Source: Torreya grandis (taxonomy: Eukaryota; Streptophyta; Pinopsida; Cupressales; Taxaceae). From it: 64,000 nucleotides of DNA. Shown piece after piece: positions 51,823 through 61,834 of this stretch. The notes under the pieces are model-generated. The model was given only the letters and a program-made list of their open reading frames with translations, was not told the origin of the DNA and did no database searches. Where the stretch lies: assembly GCA_037957365.1 (NCBI GenBank), contig JARHVA010002424.1, positions 124,001 through 188,000 on the forward strand, given 5' to 3'. The position numbers were made by a program, and so were the translations under genes. Numbering within the stretch: position 1 is the first letter of the stretch; every line of letters begins with the position of its first letter.

Positions 51823-54800
51823 TTAGTCTTTTTCTTTATTCTTCATGGTTTGGGGCCTAGTGGCCACATGAACAGTATTGATTTCAAATAAAGGAGTGGA
51901 AGGTGGTAAAGGGACCATAGTCTTGTATGGGGATCCCAATTTAGGTGAAGAGATTTGGGATGATGTCGGTGATTTGTCAAAAAAATGGTCAAAAGAAGCC
52001 TCAACATGAGGGGTGTCATTTTTCAAGTGTTGGCGAATGGAAACCTTAAGGGCACAATAATGGTCAGTATCATGTCCAGGTGTGCAATGATAGCAGTAGA
52101 TTTTAGTGTCATTGAACCAAGATGGTTTTAGTCTGAGAGGTTTATATGGTTTAATAGGTGAAAGAGTGATGCTCGAAGATTGTAACAATCGACATAACAT
52201 CAAAGCATAAGACCCCTTTAATGGGTTTGTGATCTTTGTTGCAGTAGGTGTTGACAACTTCTATTTAGAAGTTGTAGGAGGAGTTTGTCATACCACATTT
52301 TTAGTTGGTGGTGTGGTCAAAGGTGTAGATGGAACTTGCTTGGTGAGAGGTGCCGAATGTTTTGGAGGATGTATGTTTTTGATGGGTGAAGGGAGTAATG
52401 GAGGCAATTTGCCTCTATGAGGTGTTGAAATAGGGAGCACTCCTTTTAAAGTGGAAGGATGTGGACCCAAGATAGATGTTAATGGTGAAGGTGGGGGAGA
52501 AATTCTCTGATGTGGTTTAGGAGCCTTCTTTAGTTTAGTGTGAGGACTACTATTTTAAGGGGTGAGGTTCAAGTCTACCTTCACTGGATCTTCTTCGGCC
52601 GAAGTGGGTGAGGTGGTAAGTTCCTCTCTCGGCAGAGAAGGGATTAGAGATTGTGGATCTTCAGTTGGATAGAGCATAGGGATGGTCATGGCTTCGACAT
52701 GTGGTCTAGGAGTGGGGCAATTATGATCCCCCATTGATGATAAGAAGGATGAGGGCGAGGCAACTAGCATTGGTGCCATCAAAACATCCTCCAATATGGG
52801 AGAGTTCAAAGTTGACTCTCTTACATGTGAAAGGGGGGTGGATGGAGGATTATCCTCCATTGGTGGAGGACAAATAGGAGAAGAAGACTCTTCTACCCAT
52901 GATAGACAAATAGGAGAAGAGAGTTCTTTTACCTATGGTGGACAAATAGGAGAAGGGGGCTCTTCTACCTGTGATGGACAAATAGGAGAAGAAGGCTCTT
53001 CTACCTGTGGTGGAAAAATAGGAGAAGAAGGCTCTTCTACATGTGGTGGACAAATAGGAGAAGAAGGTTCTTCTACCTATGGTGGAAAAATAAGAGAAGA
53101 AGGCTCTTCTACCTATGATGGACAAATAGGAGAAGAAGGCTCTTCTACCTGTGGTGGACAAATAAGAGAAGAAGGCTCTTCTACTTGTGGTGGATAAATA
53201 GGAGAAAAAAGCTCTTCTACCTGTGATGGACAAATAGGAGAAGAAGGCTCTTCTACCTGTGGTAGACAAATAGGAGAAGAAGGATCTTTTACCTGTGGTA
53301 GACAAATAGGAGAAGAAGGCTCTACTACCCGTGATGGACAAATGGGTTGATTAACCTCTTTGGACTGTGGAAGAGGTTGGTTAGAAACCATGTCGACCAT
53401 GCATATATTATGCTCTTGAAGGTCATCATTTATGGTCTGAATGTTATTCTAACTGGGGGGATGATTAGGGAATGGTTGTCTAAAGATATCTATGTTGTGG
53501 TTAGCCAGCACATTTGGGTTATCCAAAACAAGATCCCCCTTATCTAGCATGTCTTGAATAATGTTTTTGAAGGCTTCATAATTGTTTGTGTCATGACCCT
53601 TGACATGATGATAGCTACAAAAGTCATTTTCCCTATACCAGGCAGGGATGGCTTTTGAGGGGTCAAATTGAGGTGGTCAGATTTGAGGGAGATTGAGGAT
53701 CCCCTACTTGATGAGTTTATCCAACATGAAAGCATATGATTCTCCTATTGGAGTGTATTGACATTGTACGTATCATTGTTGGAATTGTTTTGTGATGCTT
53801 TGTGATGTGGAGGGTTCAGAGTGGTTCATTGTGGTAGATGATGATCTAATAACCATAGTGTTTGTTGATCCCTTGGACTTGGAGTTGGAAGAAGAAGGGT
53901 CATTAGCTTTTGCGTTAGTATTTTTACTATGTAATGTGACCTTGTCTTCTTCAACACCGTAGAGTTCAAGCTTTCAGGCCATGGTGAAAGCTTCATCAAA
54001 TGTGCGGAATGTTTAAACCTGCAAAGTGGATGAGATGTGCTTGGCACGTGCTCTTGAAAAGAGCTTGATGATCTTAGGTTGAGGTAATGAAAAGGAGAGT
54101 TGTTTGATCAAACCTCTCCAACGGGCAATGAAATCAGTTATTGATTCATCATCAAATTGTTTAATAGAATATAGGTCTGTGATGGAGACCTTTTTGGTGA
54201 TGCTAATTGAAAAGTGGTCAAGAAATAGTTGTGCTAGTTGAGTGAAAGAAAAGAGAGAATGACTGGTAATAGAGCTATACCAGTCAAGGGCAGCCCTCAA
54301 AAGTGACATGGGGAATGTGTGAAGTAATAACGCATCATCGTGTGCTATGAGGTAACAAGCGTGTCTAAATGCTCGTAGATGTTGTTGTGGGTCCTCTTTA
54401 CTCTAAAATTGAGTAAATTTGGGGAGTTCCCACTAGTTTGGATATGGTCGAATAGGGATTGAAGGATGGATGGGTTCATTGTAGATTTGTTTGTATGAAA
54501 AAACTTTGCTTGAATCAGAAATGGATGTCTCTAGGTGAGACATCTTATCCATCAGCATCTTAATTAGATCTACTGATGGGTTGGTAGGTGGGGCACCCCC
54601 TAGGTTGTAAGGTACCTGGAAGGTGTTAAGAGGGGCGTATGATGTACTTGGTTGTGTTTGTATAGGTGCAACATATTGGTTGTTCGTCATAGGAATTGAT
54701 GTTAAGGTCAAGGGAACTTGTGCCATGAAGTTGGAAGGCACAAGTTGACTAGATACCACCAAAGGTGGTTGAATGGTGGCATTGGTAAAAGGATAGGTAG

Positions 54801-55326
54801 TCACTCCCACATTTATAGGTGCAAGAATGTGTGGAGTCGAGACAATCAAATTTTGATAAGGTGTAGAACTTGGTTGAATTTATTGTGGTTGAGGGGGTAC
54901 AGAAACCCCAATGGAGGTAGGTCCAAAAATAGGAGAGGCCAAATTTTGAACATTGGCCATGGTCGGGTTAATATTTGAAGTAGTGGCTTGAGTGGTCATA
55001 GGTTGGGTAGCGGACACTGTTGATATCATTGTCTCTTTAGTAAGAGGAGTTGGCATCCCATAAATAGGGGTACCTAAAGGACCTCGTGTTTGGTTTCTTG
55101 TGAGATAGTGTTAGAGAGCCTTGACATTGTGGTCAAGGAATCTCTCAAAGTCTTGATCTCCTTCGAGAACAATAGGAGATTGAATGGTGGGGGTAGGCTA
55201 GATAGGAGTATGTTCAATATCTGAAGTATACTCCATTTGGTGACTTGATATGAAAGGCGAGGGTGGAAGTGGTTGTTGCCTCGCATGGTCAACAAGAGTT
55301 TTGGCCTGACCGTGTGTCAAAACCAT
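51823..55326 (-). pseudogene. E gag polyprotein, one frame over 3.5 kb
   Basis: Start ATG at 55326 (MVLTHGQAKTLVDHARQQ). Pieces at 54849, 54309, 53400, 52860, 52470 and 52257 are all in one frame, with nine or more stops but no net frameshift. Order: Pro/Thr-rich N-terminus; MLMDKMSHLETSIS; capsid core LRAALDWYSSITSHSLFSF, QLAQLFLDHFSI, FIARWRGLIKQL (Retrotrans_gag); a Ser-rich linker; zinc-like module 1, WYRENDFCSYHHVKGHDTNN; 13 tandem 12-residue repeats; a Pro-rich part; zinc-like module 2, KIYCYHCTPGHDTDHYCALK; stop at 51823. Gag forms the particle and binds RNA. Module 1 has lost its last Cys. Confidence 0.85.
52868..53343 (-). repeat. 36-bp minisatellite inside E gag (13 copies plus a partial)
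   Basis: Unit GGACAAATAGGAGAAGAAGG plus CTCTTCTACCTGTGGT on the plus strand; in the gag frame each unit encodes 12 residues of the type PICPPQVEEPSS. Copies differ by a few substitutions and no indel. All three minus frames and one plus frame stay mostly open, so overlapping ORFs here are by-products of the 36-bp period. Confidence 0.95.
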
Positions 55327-55627
55327 TGAAGGCAAAAAGAGTCAGGTTCCAAAAACTGTGTGTTTTAGTTTTAGAAAACCAAAAGGTTGTATTTGATAGC
55401 AAAAAGGTTGGGTTTTAAGCTTTCTATTTTGGAAGAATTTTTTTGACAGTAACCAACATCAGTGGAAAAACTGATGTCAGTGGAGATATATTGCCGACGT
55501 TGGTTAAAAATTGATTTCGATGAAGATAAGTTGCCGACGTCGGTGGAAAAATTGATGTCGGTATCTGTAAATTTCCAAAAACTCAAAAAACTAAAAGTTT
55601 TTAGAAGAAAAAGAAAGTAAAAACCCA
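55327..55627 (-). other. E leader upstream of gag
   Basis: Non-coding leader. It carries three copies of a palindromic CCGACGTCGGT/CCAACATCAGT-type motif at about 55450, 55490 and 55532, each in GCCGACGTYGGTKRAAAAATTGATG context. Related words occur in E's LTR and in T1's LTR region. Confidence 0.6.
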
Positions 55628-55748
55628 TGATATGGTGCACAGCTTAATCTCGATATGTACAAACCCCTGACCATTACCTTTAGTTTCTCATTTCTTCTGA
55701 ATGTAAAAGTGAAAATGAGTGGAAACATTCTGGCATGCCTAGTGGGAC
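55628..55748 (+). repeat. Inverted U5-PBS block in E 5' LTR
   Basis: 55628-55727 is the U5 end (ending TGGAAACA), in PLUS orientation, the reverse complement of 47630-47729. It is followed by TTC and an 18-nt PBS, TGGCATGCCTAGTGGGAC (55731-55748). The very next base begins minus-oriented U3 (AGTCAGG...). The 3' LTR has GGGGGAC before the same AGTCAAG (48234-48240), so GGGAC is shared at the join. About 510 bp of U3-side/R sequence are missing. Confidence 0.9.
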
Positions 55749-56542
55749 AGTCAGGTCTGGTTGAAGGTTAGGTCTGGTCTGGTTGATAGTATTTAGAAAT
55801 AGTAAATAGAAACTAATTACTAATGCTTTCTAAATTACTGAAATGAAAGGATGGAAGAATACTTAGCTCTTGCTTATTGAAGAACCATAGGTGTTAAAGA
55901 CTTGTTCCTGTGTGGCTGCCATTGAGTCCTCATGTAATGTTTCCAACCCAATGTCTGGAATGATTTCTACAGAGTCTCTGTAGCCTGGAGAGCATTAGTT
56001 AAAGTCTGATGATTGGTTTTAGAGAGTATATGTCGATGTCCAAGTCCAGTCGGAAGAAAGAGAGTCCTAGATAAGATTCCTAGAGCGATTCCAATGTCCA
56101 AGAGCCACAGAGAGAGAGTCTAAGAGGAAGTTGATTCGAGCGTCTAAGAGCCCATAACTTGACGTGAGAAGTTGGTTTATGTAATTGATGTTGGCAGTTC
56201 CACTGGCGTCGGTTGACAGTTGATCGATGTTGGCGGGTGTAGAATGGGTAAAAGGGGCTATTTTTAGCCCTTCGCCTGTTCTTCATCCACCAAGTGTAGT
56301 TGTCATTGGTGAACGATCAAATGGCAGGGTTATTAAGCATGAGGGTTAGTTAGGAGGTTAGGAAGGAGTGAGAATAGGTCTTAGATGAGTCATAGGGTGA
56401 GAAATAGTCTAAGGGTGAGGTGTCCAAGGTGAGGTGTCTAGGATGATGTCATTAATTTAAAATAAGTAATTTATTTTAAATTAATAAGGTGTGTGAGGGT
56501 TTAGAAGGGGACCAAGGGGTAGACACAATTTAGGTGTCTACA
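55749..56542 (-). repeat. E 5' LTR, U3 part only
   Basis: Pairs with 48241-49046 in the same orientation. Ends GGTGTCTACA at 56542, next to the TCTAG duplication. It retains CpGs in several places where the 3' LTR has TpG or CpA. Confidence 0.92.
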
Positions 56543-56547
56543 TCTAG
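56543..56547. repeat. Target-site duplication of E, right copy (TCTAG)
   Basis: Second TCTAG; UORF continues from here. Confidence 0.93.
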
Positions 56548-57310
56548 ATCAAGCTATAATTGATTTGGTATAGGAGATTACTCACATGGGAAGGGCTGAA
56601 AAAGAATGGTCTGAGGATCTGATTATGAGAGGAAATAGGGCCCTCATAGTAATGATGGAACATTATGGTATCATCATAGAGAGAAACAAAATTTTAAAAT
56701 CATAGATTAGTAGTTATGAAGGAGAGGTCTAAAATTTGAAAATATATTATCCCAAGTTGATAGCCATAAATTTAATTAATATTAATACCTTCATTGTTGA
56801 GAATATATTGAATAAATCTATCTAGCATGAAGAATTACATAGGGTTGCCCAATTCCAGATAAGGATAATGATCGAGTCTACTGAGTGAGCTAAGGAGGCT
56901 CATTATAAAGCTATTGATGTGATATATGATATTCATGGCATGATGAACTTAATGTCATTCCAACCAATGGATGATTTTGGCAATCTATTATAGGCATAAT
57001 AGGTCTAGGAACATTTTAAGGTAATAGTTGAAAAGGAATCAACAAAAGACATAGTCTTGGCCTTAAGTTCAATTCATAGGTTTATCAAATATGGAAAAGC
57101 ATTTGATTAAATGAGAACCAAAATGTAACGTATAAGGACTTTCTAAAGAGAGTTATTTGATGTACAAGTAGACTATGTAGCTTCTAACATTTATTATTAT
57201 AGGCTAGATGAAGAGCAAAGATAGGAAATATTCAAGGCCTTTGATGTATACTTAGAGAAGCTATGAGCAGAAAATGACAAGAAAGTTGAAGCTAGTTTGA
57301 AGACTAATTA
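56548..57310 (+). pseudogene. UORF part 2: C-terminal region of unknown ORF
   Basis: Joining 47629 to 56548 gives ATG AGT CTA GAT CAA GCT, reading MSLDQAIIDLV, then EITHMGRAEKEWSEDLIMRG, YDIHGMMNLMSFQPMDDFG, and a charged helical tail RLDEEQR, AFDVYLEKL, AENDKKVEASLKTN, followed by TAA near 57309. Likely coiled-coil, with internal stops. Same unknown family as part 1; the restored continuity is the strongest evidence that it is a real coding sequence. Confidence 0.6.
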
Positions 57311-57350
57311 ATTTTTCCTCTCCTTTGGATATTTTCAAATTTTACTGTCA

Positions 57351-58626
57351 TGTGTATTTTCATTTTGAAGACATTATAATTTGTAATTTAAAATTACAAA
57401 TTGAAGTTGTGTATTTTTTATAACTCTTTTGGAGAAAGAGAAGACATTTATTTTTCAATTTATACCATTTAAATGTGGAAGTTGAAAATTTTACTTTCTA
57501 TTTTAATTAATGTGAAATTAAAAAAGTGCAAAGTCATAAAACACAAATTTCATGGTCCTTTTGGTAAAAGTGATAAAGGTTTGAATGTTGAAAAAGTCTC
57601 ACATTAATTTTGCACACTAGATTTTTCAAGGAAAAGAGATTTGAAATTTTATTTTCAATATTAACTTTTATTTTTTGAAGACCAAGTTCATTTGGGCACC
57701 ATTTCCTGGATGAGGATTTATTTTCAACCCTCATCCATGGAGCCTTGTATGAATATCTCCAGATACACCAAGATCACCTCCATATTTATGCCCAACTCAT
57801 GCACATAGCACAAGCACTCCCATGAGTCCAAAGCACCAAAAATAGAGGAACTCACCCTCTTTACATGAGGTGTTCTAGTTTGCATGATTTCTTTTATTGG
57901 GTGTTAAGATTTGACAAACTACATGTCTTTTAAGACATATGTTGTATAAATATGGGTATACCTAATGGCCCAATGTATCTTTTTGTTGTTAGTGATATTT
58001 TTTTGCATTTTGAATGTATTTGTTACAAGTTGTAGCCCTTAGAGAGAAATAAAGTTGAAGTTTTTATCTTTATTATCTCTGGAATCTCTATGTTGTGCAA
58101 GTTATCTGATTCTTTATCAAAGTTTTTGTCTTTTATTTTAGTCTCAAAAGAATTCATCTATGGTATTTTACCCTCTTGATAGTATTATTTGAAATAAATA
58201 TCTTTTCCCCTTTGTTGAAGAATAGATAAAATATTACCTCTAATGTCTAAATTGGCATAAGTTTATGCTTAAAATAAATTCAATCTATTTTTTGCCCTAT
58301 TTTGCTTTCTAAGAAAGCATCTGGATCCACTATATAATTTTGATGTAATCGCTATACTTTTAGTTTTTCTACAATTTCAATTTCTTTAAAACCCTTTTCC
58401 CATAAAATCCCTAGTTTAGTATACGAGAGAACTAAAGAGAAAAATTCTTGAAAGGATGATATTTCTATCAGTTTGCATAAAATTTTAGTGAAATTAATCT
58501 GGGCTTCTCCAAATATTAACCTCAAATTGCTAAGATCCAATGTCTTTAGAGGTTTTTCCATTGTTTCATATGGCACTTGCACAACAAGATATATAATTAA
58601 TACAAGTTCAATCCTATGTGATAACA
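57351..58626 (+). repeat. LTR preceding GD gag (5' LTR of GD)
   Basis: Ends TGTGATAACA at 58626, five bases before a PBS, and has a TATA box in GTTGTATAAATATGGG (57945-57952). TGTGTATTTTC at 57351 is a possible start, but no second copy is available to confirm it. It could also be the 3' LTR of the UORF element if the two elements abut. Confidence 0.5.
57945..57952 (+). promoter_or_regulatory. TATA box of GD LTR
   Basis: TATAAATA in TTGTATAAATATGGGTA, about 680 bp upstream of the LTR end. Confidence 0.5.
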
Positions 58627-58631
58627 ATTTT

Positions 58632-58649
58632 TGGCATGCCCAATGAGAC
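58632..58649 (+). other. Primer-binding site of GD
   Basis: TGGCATGCCCAATGAGAC differs from the E PBS (TGGCATGCCTAGTGGGAC) at three positions. It sits just after an LTR end and before gag, as expected. Confidence 0.65.
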
Positions 58650-58936
58650 CCAAAAATTATACAGAGATAGGTGTTATTCTCATCAACCATTATACAAGTT
58701 TTGTGAAAATATCAAAGAACCTAGTGACTCCACTAGCTTATGGACTCATGAGTTTAAGGTGATGTATACCAAGCAACCAAACAAGATCATCTACCAAAGG
58801 TAAGAGGGATAATTTTTTAGAATTTTCATTTCCATAAAAAAAAGGAACAAAATTAATCACCTCCCAACCTAATGTATATCCTATAGTTTTATTCCCATCC
58901 CCTTTGGTCACTCTAATCAACTCTATATCCATCACA

Positions 58937-59470
58937 ATGGCTAGAAATTAGAATTTCATAGCTTTTAATATAGCTAGTCTACTCATTTTGGCCTAGCATG
59001 ATGATATACCAGTCTCAACCTTAAAAATTATACCATATTTTACTAGTGGAACTTCTACCACTACTTCAAAATATATACAAGACATTGCTGACCTTTGCTC
59101 AATCCATAACATGGTTGAAGATAATGTTACAATTAGACTCCTAGTCTCCTCTTTTAAGGGGAAATATTTACAATGGTACAGAGGTCTCCCTCCCACCTCA
59201 ATCTAAGTTTGGGATGAGTTAGGCACTATAATTTGTTCCCACTTTGAGGATAAGTGTGATCACCTTTCCTTGGTCGAACGGTTGACTACTATTCAACAAG
59301 ATCCTCATGAAAAAATGACTGACTTCAATTACCACTTTGATAAGACTTAGAACAAAATTCCAATCTTGGTTAAACCCACTTCAAATAATGCCTTCTTATC
59401 ATTAGAATAAATTTATATATAAAATGGGCTTCCTAAGAAATATTATAAATAAGTGATTATTTAAATATAA
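58937..59470 (+). pseudogene. GD gag, N-terminal and capsid core
   Basis: From ATG 58937 one frame reads HDDIPVSTLKIIPYF, TSKYIQDIADLCSIHNMVED, LVSSFKGKYLQWYRGLPPTS, VWDELGTIICSHFED, RLTTIQQDPHEKMTDFNYHF and NGLPKKYYK. This is the Retrotrans_gag domain (A-WY-L and Y--F blocks). A few stops stand where Gln or Trp is usual. The text loses similarity after about 59460 and resumes near 61835. Confidence 0.8.
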
Positions 59471-60779
59471 ATTTAAAAAACCACTTAACTACATGGGTTA
59501 AGTGAGGCCACATATCTAATTAATGAATCTTAAAAACACTTTGTTCACTATACTTTCTATATTTTTAAAATAGTCTTTCAATTATTTTATCTCACAAAAA
59601 ACAAAATCAATCTTATGTTTCTAAAACTTTCACAATCTAATGACATTACTTTTTTTTTAATTATCATTTTTATTCTCCTTGTTTTGGTGGATTTACATTA
59701 AAAATTCTATTATATTTTTAAAAACATTATATTTTATTAAAAAAAAACATTCCCTACATTAGATTTTAATACTCAAGCATTCTAATATTAATATTTATAG
59801 ATAAGATCAGTTATAGATGGGACAACGGTGTGATTTAATGATCCTTAACTTAGATAAAATTTATGGATTTTGTAAGCTTACTCCTATACAAGCATAACAC
59901 CATTGAAAAATGTGTAGTTAATTCATTATTTGTTGAATATGATGATTCTCATAAGGAAATCAATCCATCTATTGGTTAACAAACTCATAAATAGTGATTG
60001 CATTATAATCTATGACCACATTAATATATCATATGAATGTGATTTTCAAGGGAATATGACCAATTTTTTTCAGATCAGCACCCATTTTCCATAACATTTA
60101 TCATCAAAGGCATTGGTATTATGCAACATTTTCACATGACTCAACCCTCTTCACATATATTGATCACTTATTAGAGTTTAATCAACCTCAACATGGCCTT
60201 TGATTGAATTCAAAGACTAATACATTCACTCTTTCATGTTTATAATGCATACATTATTTTGCACACATTATTTTGTGGGTCTCCCTCTACCCTTTCTATT
60301 AATTCACAATAACATAAAATCATATATGTATTGGCTAATGTATAATTAAACTCATGATGAAATCATAATATAATTGTTAAATGTAGGAAATAGACATGAA
60401 GCAACTCACACTCTTGAAAATAAACATGAACATAGTATATATACATTATATATATGTCCTATCTAGATATGGAGATAAATGCATATTTGTAGTGTGTTAA
60501 AATCACATAGGGGCGTTTTGAGTCTATTGAAATCCTTGACTAAAGTGGAATGTGGTTCCGCTTGAGTTGAAATAGCTATGATAAAAAGAATGGTGGTGAT
60601 GTTTCTCTTGGGCTGAGTTAAAGAAAATAAAAGAATAGAACTTGATATGGAAACAATTTTAATGTTGTTGGATGAAAAGGATGCATCTATGAATATAGAT
60701 ACAAAAATAGATAAAATTGTATGGTGTATGTATCACCGTATGGATACAAAAGTTTGATTGGGTGTATTCTTTTCTCATA

Positions 60780-60820
<41 letters not shown>
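60780..60820. repeat. (ATC)n microsatellite
   Basis: About 13 perfect units. Confidence 0.95.
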
Positions 60821-61026
60821 ATATAAATAGTTATCTACATGTTTATCTAATAGAAATATGTTTGGTTTTTAGTGGGTCGCTTGTTTGAATCATGGGAGAA
60901 TAATTTTAAGCGTTGAACTTGTGGCTCAATTATCACCTTATTATGCTTTGCTACTTTAAAAATACTAGTTTTGCAACACAAAAGATCATCCACCTTTTAT
61001 GGCCATTGAAAGGGTTATTACTAACA

Positions 61027-61035
61027 GTAGTAGTA

Positions 61036-61118
<83 letters not shown>
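61027..61118. repeat. (TAG)4(TAA)n microsatellite
   Basis: Four TAG units, then about 27 uninterrupted TAA units. Confidence 0.95.
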
Positions 61119-61834
61119 CATCTTGCCAATATTTTATTTGACATTTGTTCATGCTTTCATCCATCATTATATCTTTTGAAACTCATGTGCACTCCATCCC
61201 CAGTCCATGTGTACTTTATCTATCAAAATAAATGGTATAAAATTTTAAATAGATACAAAAAAAAATATTAATCATGTCATGTAAAAAAACAACATATATA
61301 ATTGTATCATATTGGAGATAAAACAACAATGCAACCCATAAATAAACACCTAGTTCAGTTGGTATTTTGGAGATTAATTTGTGTGCCTCAACTAATTTAT
61401 TAGCACTATTAAGAAGATCAATTATACAAGCGTAATTATTTTCTCTGTATAGAATTTGGTAGTCATTGGTCATAGAAAGTGTTTTTTGGTTTGTAAAAAA
61501 ATCACAATACTTTCTATGTACATTAATATGAAAAAAACAAAAAATCTTTACACTTTCTATTAAAAGTGAAGAGATTGGAATAAAGCAAGTAGGGTTATTT
61601 TAACCAAAGTGGGCTAGTTTAAAGGATTTAGTAAGTTTTATATAATAAATAAAAAATAATATATTTTTTAAAGTGTTGTCAGGCCTAAGGGATGGTGTCA
61701 TACTTTAAATGATTTGCATTATTTTCATGTCATATTTCACAATTTAAAATTTTATTTTTGAGGCCTATTTTTACTTAAAATTTTTCCTAATAATTACCTT
61801 AAAATAATTAATATTTGTATAAATATGATGATTC

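Larger units (their letters stand above)
47630..56542 (-). mobile_element. E: non-autonomous Tat-type element, rearranged 5' LTR
   Basis: The 8913-bp insert has TG...CA ends and a TCTAG duplication. In sense (minus strand): U3 of the 5' LTR, an inverted PBS-U5 block, leader, gag, integrase remnants, 3' spacer with CCCTCGAAGGA motifs, PPT, intact 3' LTR. No RT, RNase H or protease is present. Richer in CpG and poorer in frameshifts than its surroundings, so it is the youngest element here. Related to T1 by the integrase text and the 3' motifs. Confidence 0.92.
59471..61834. other. 2.3 kb non-coding DNA splitting GD gag
   Basis: AT-rich, without coding frames. It contains an (ATC)13 run at 60780-60820 and a long (TAA)n run at 61027-61118. 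Most likely a later insertion into gag, but I find no clear terminal repeats or target duplication. Open frames of poly-Ile or poly-Asn across the (TAA)n are artefacts. Confidence 0.5.

Noticed and set aside
52796..53341. Long open frames on the plus strand and in a second minus frame across 52.8-53.3 kb
   Set aside because: They are by-products of the 36-bp period; only the minus frame continuous with gag (start 55326) makes biological sense.
60913..61271. Open frames of poly-Ile and poly-Asn
   Set aside because: Translation of the (TAA)n microsatellite.
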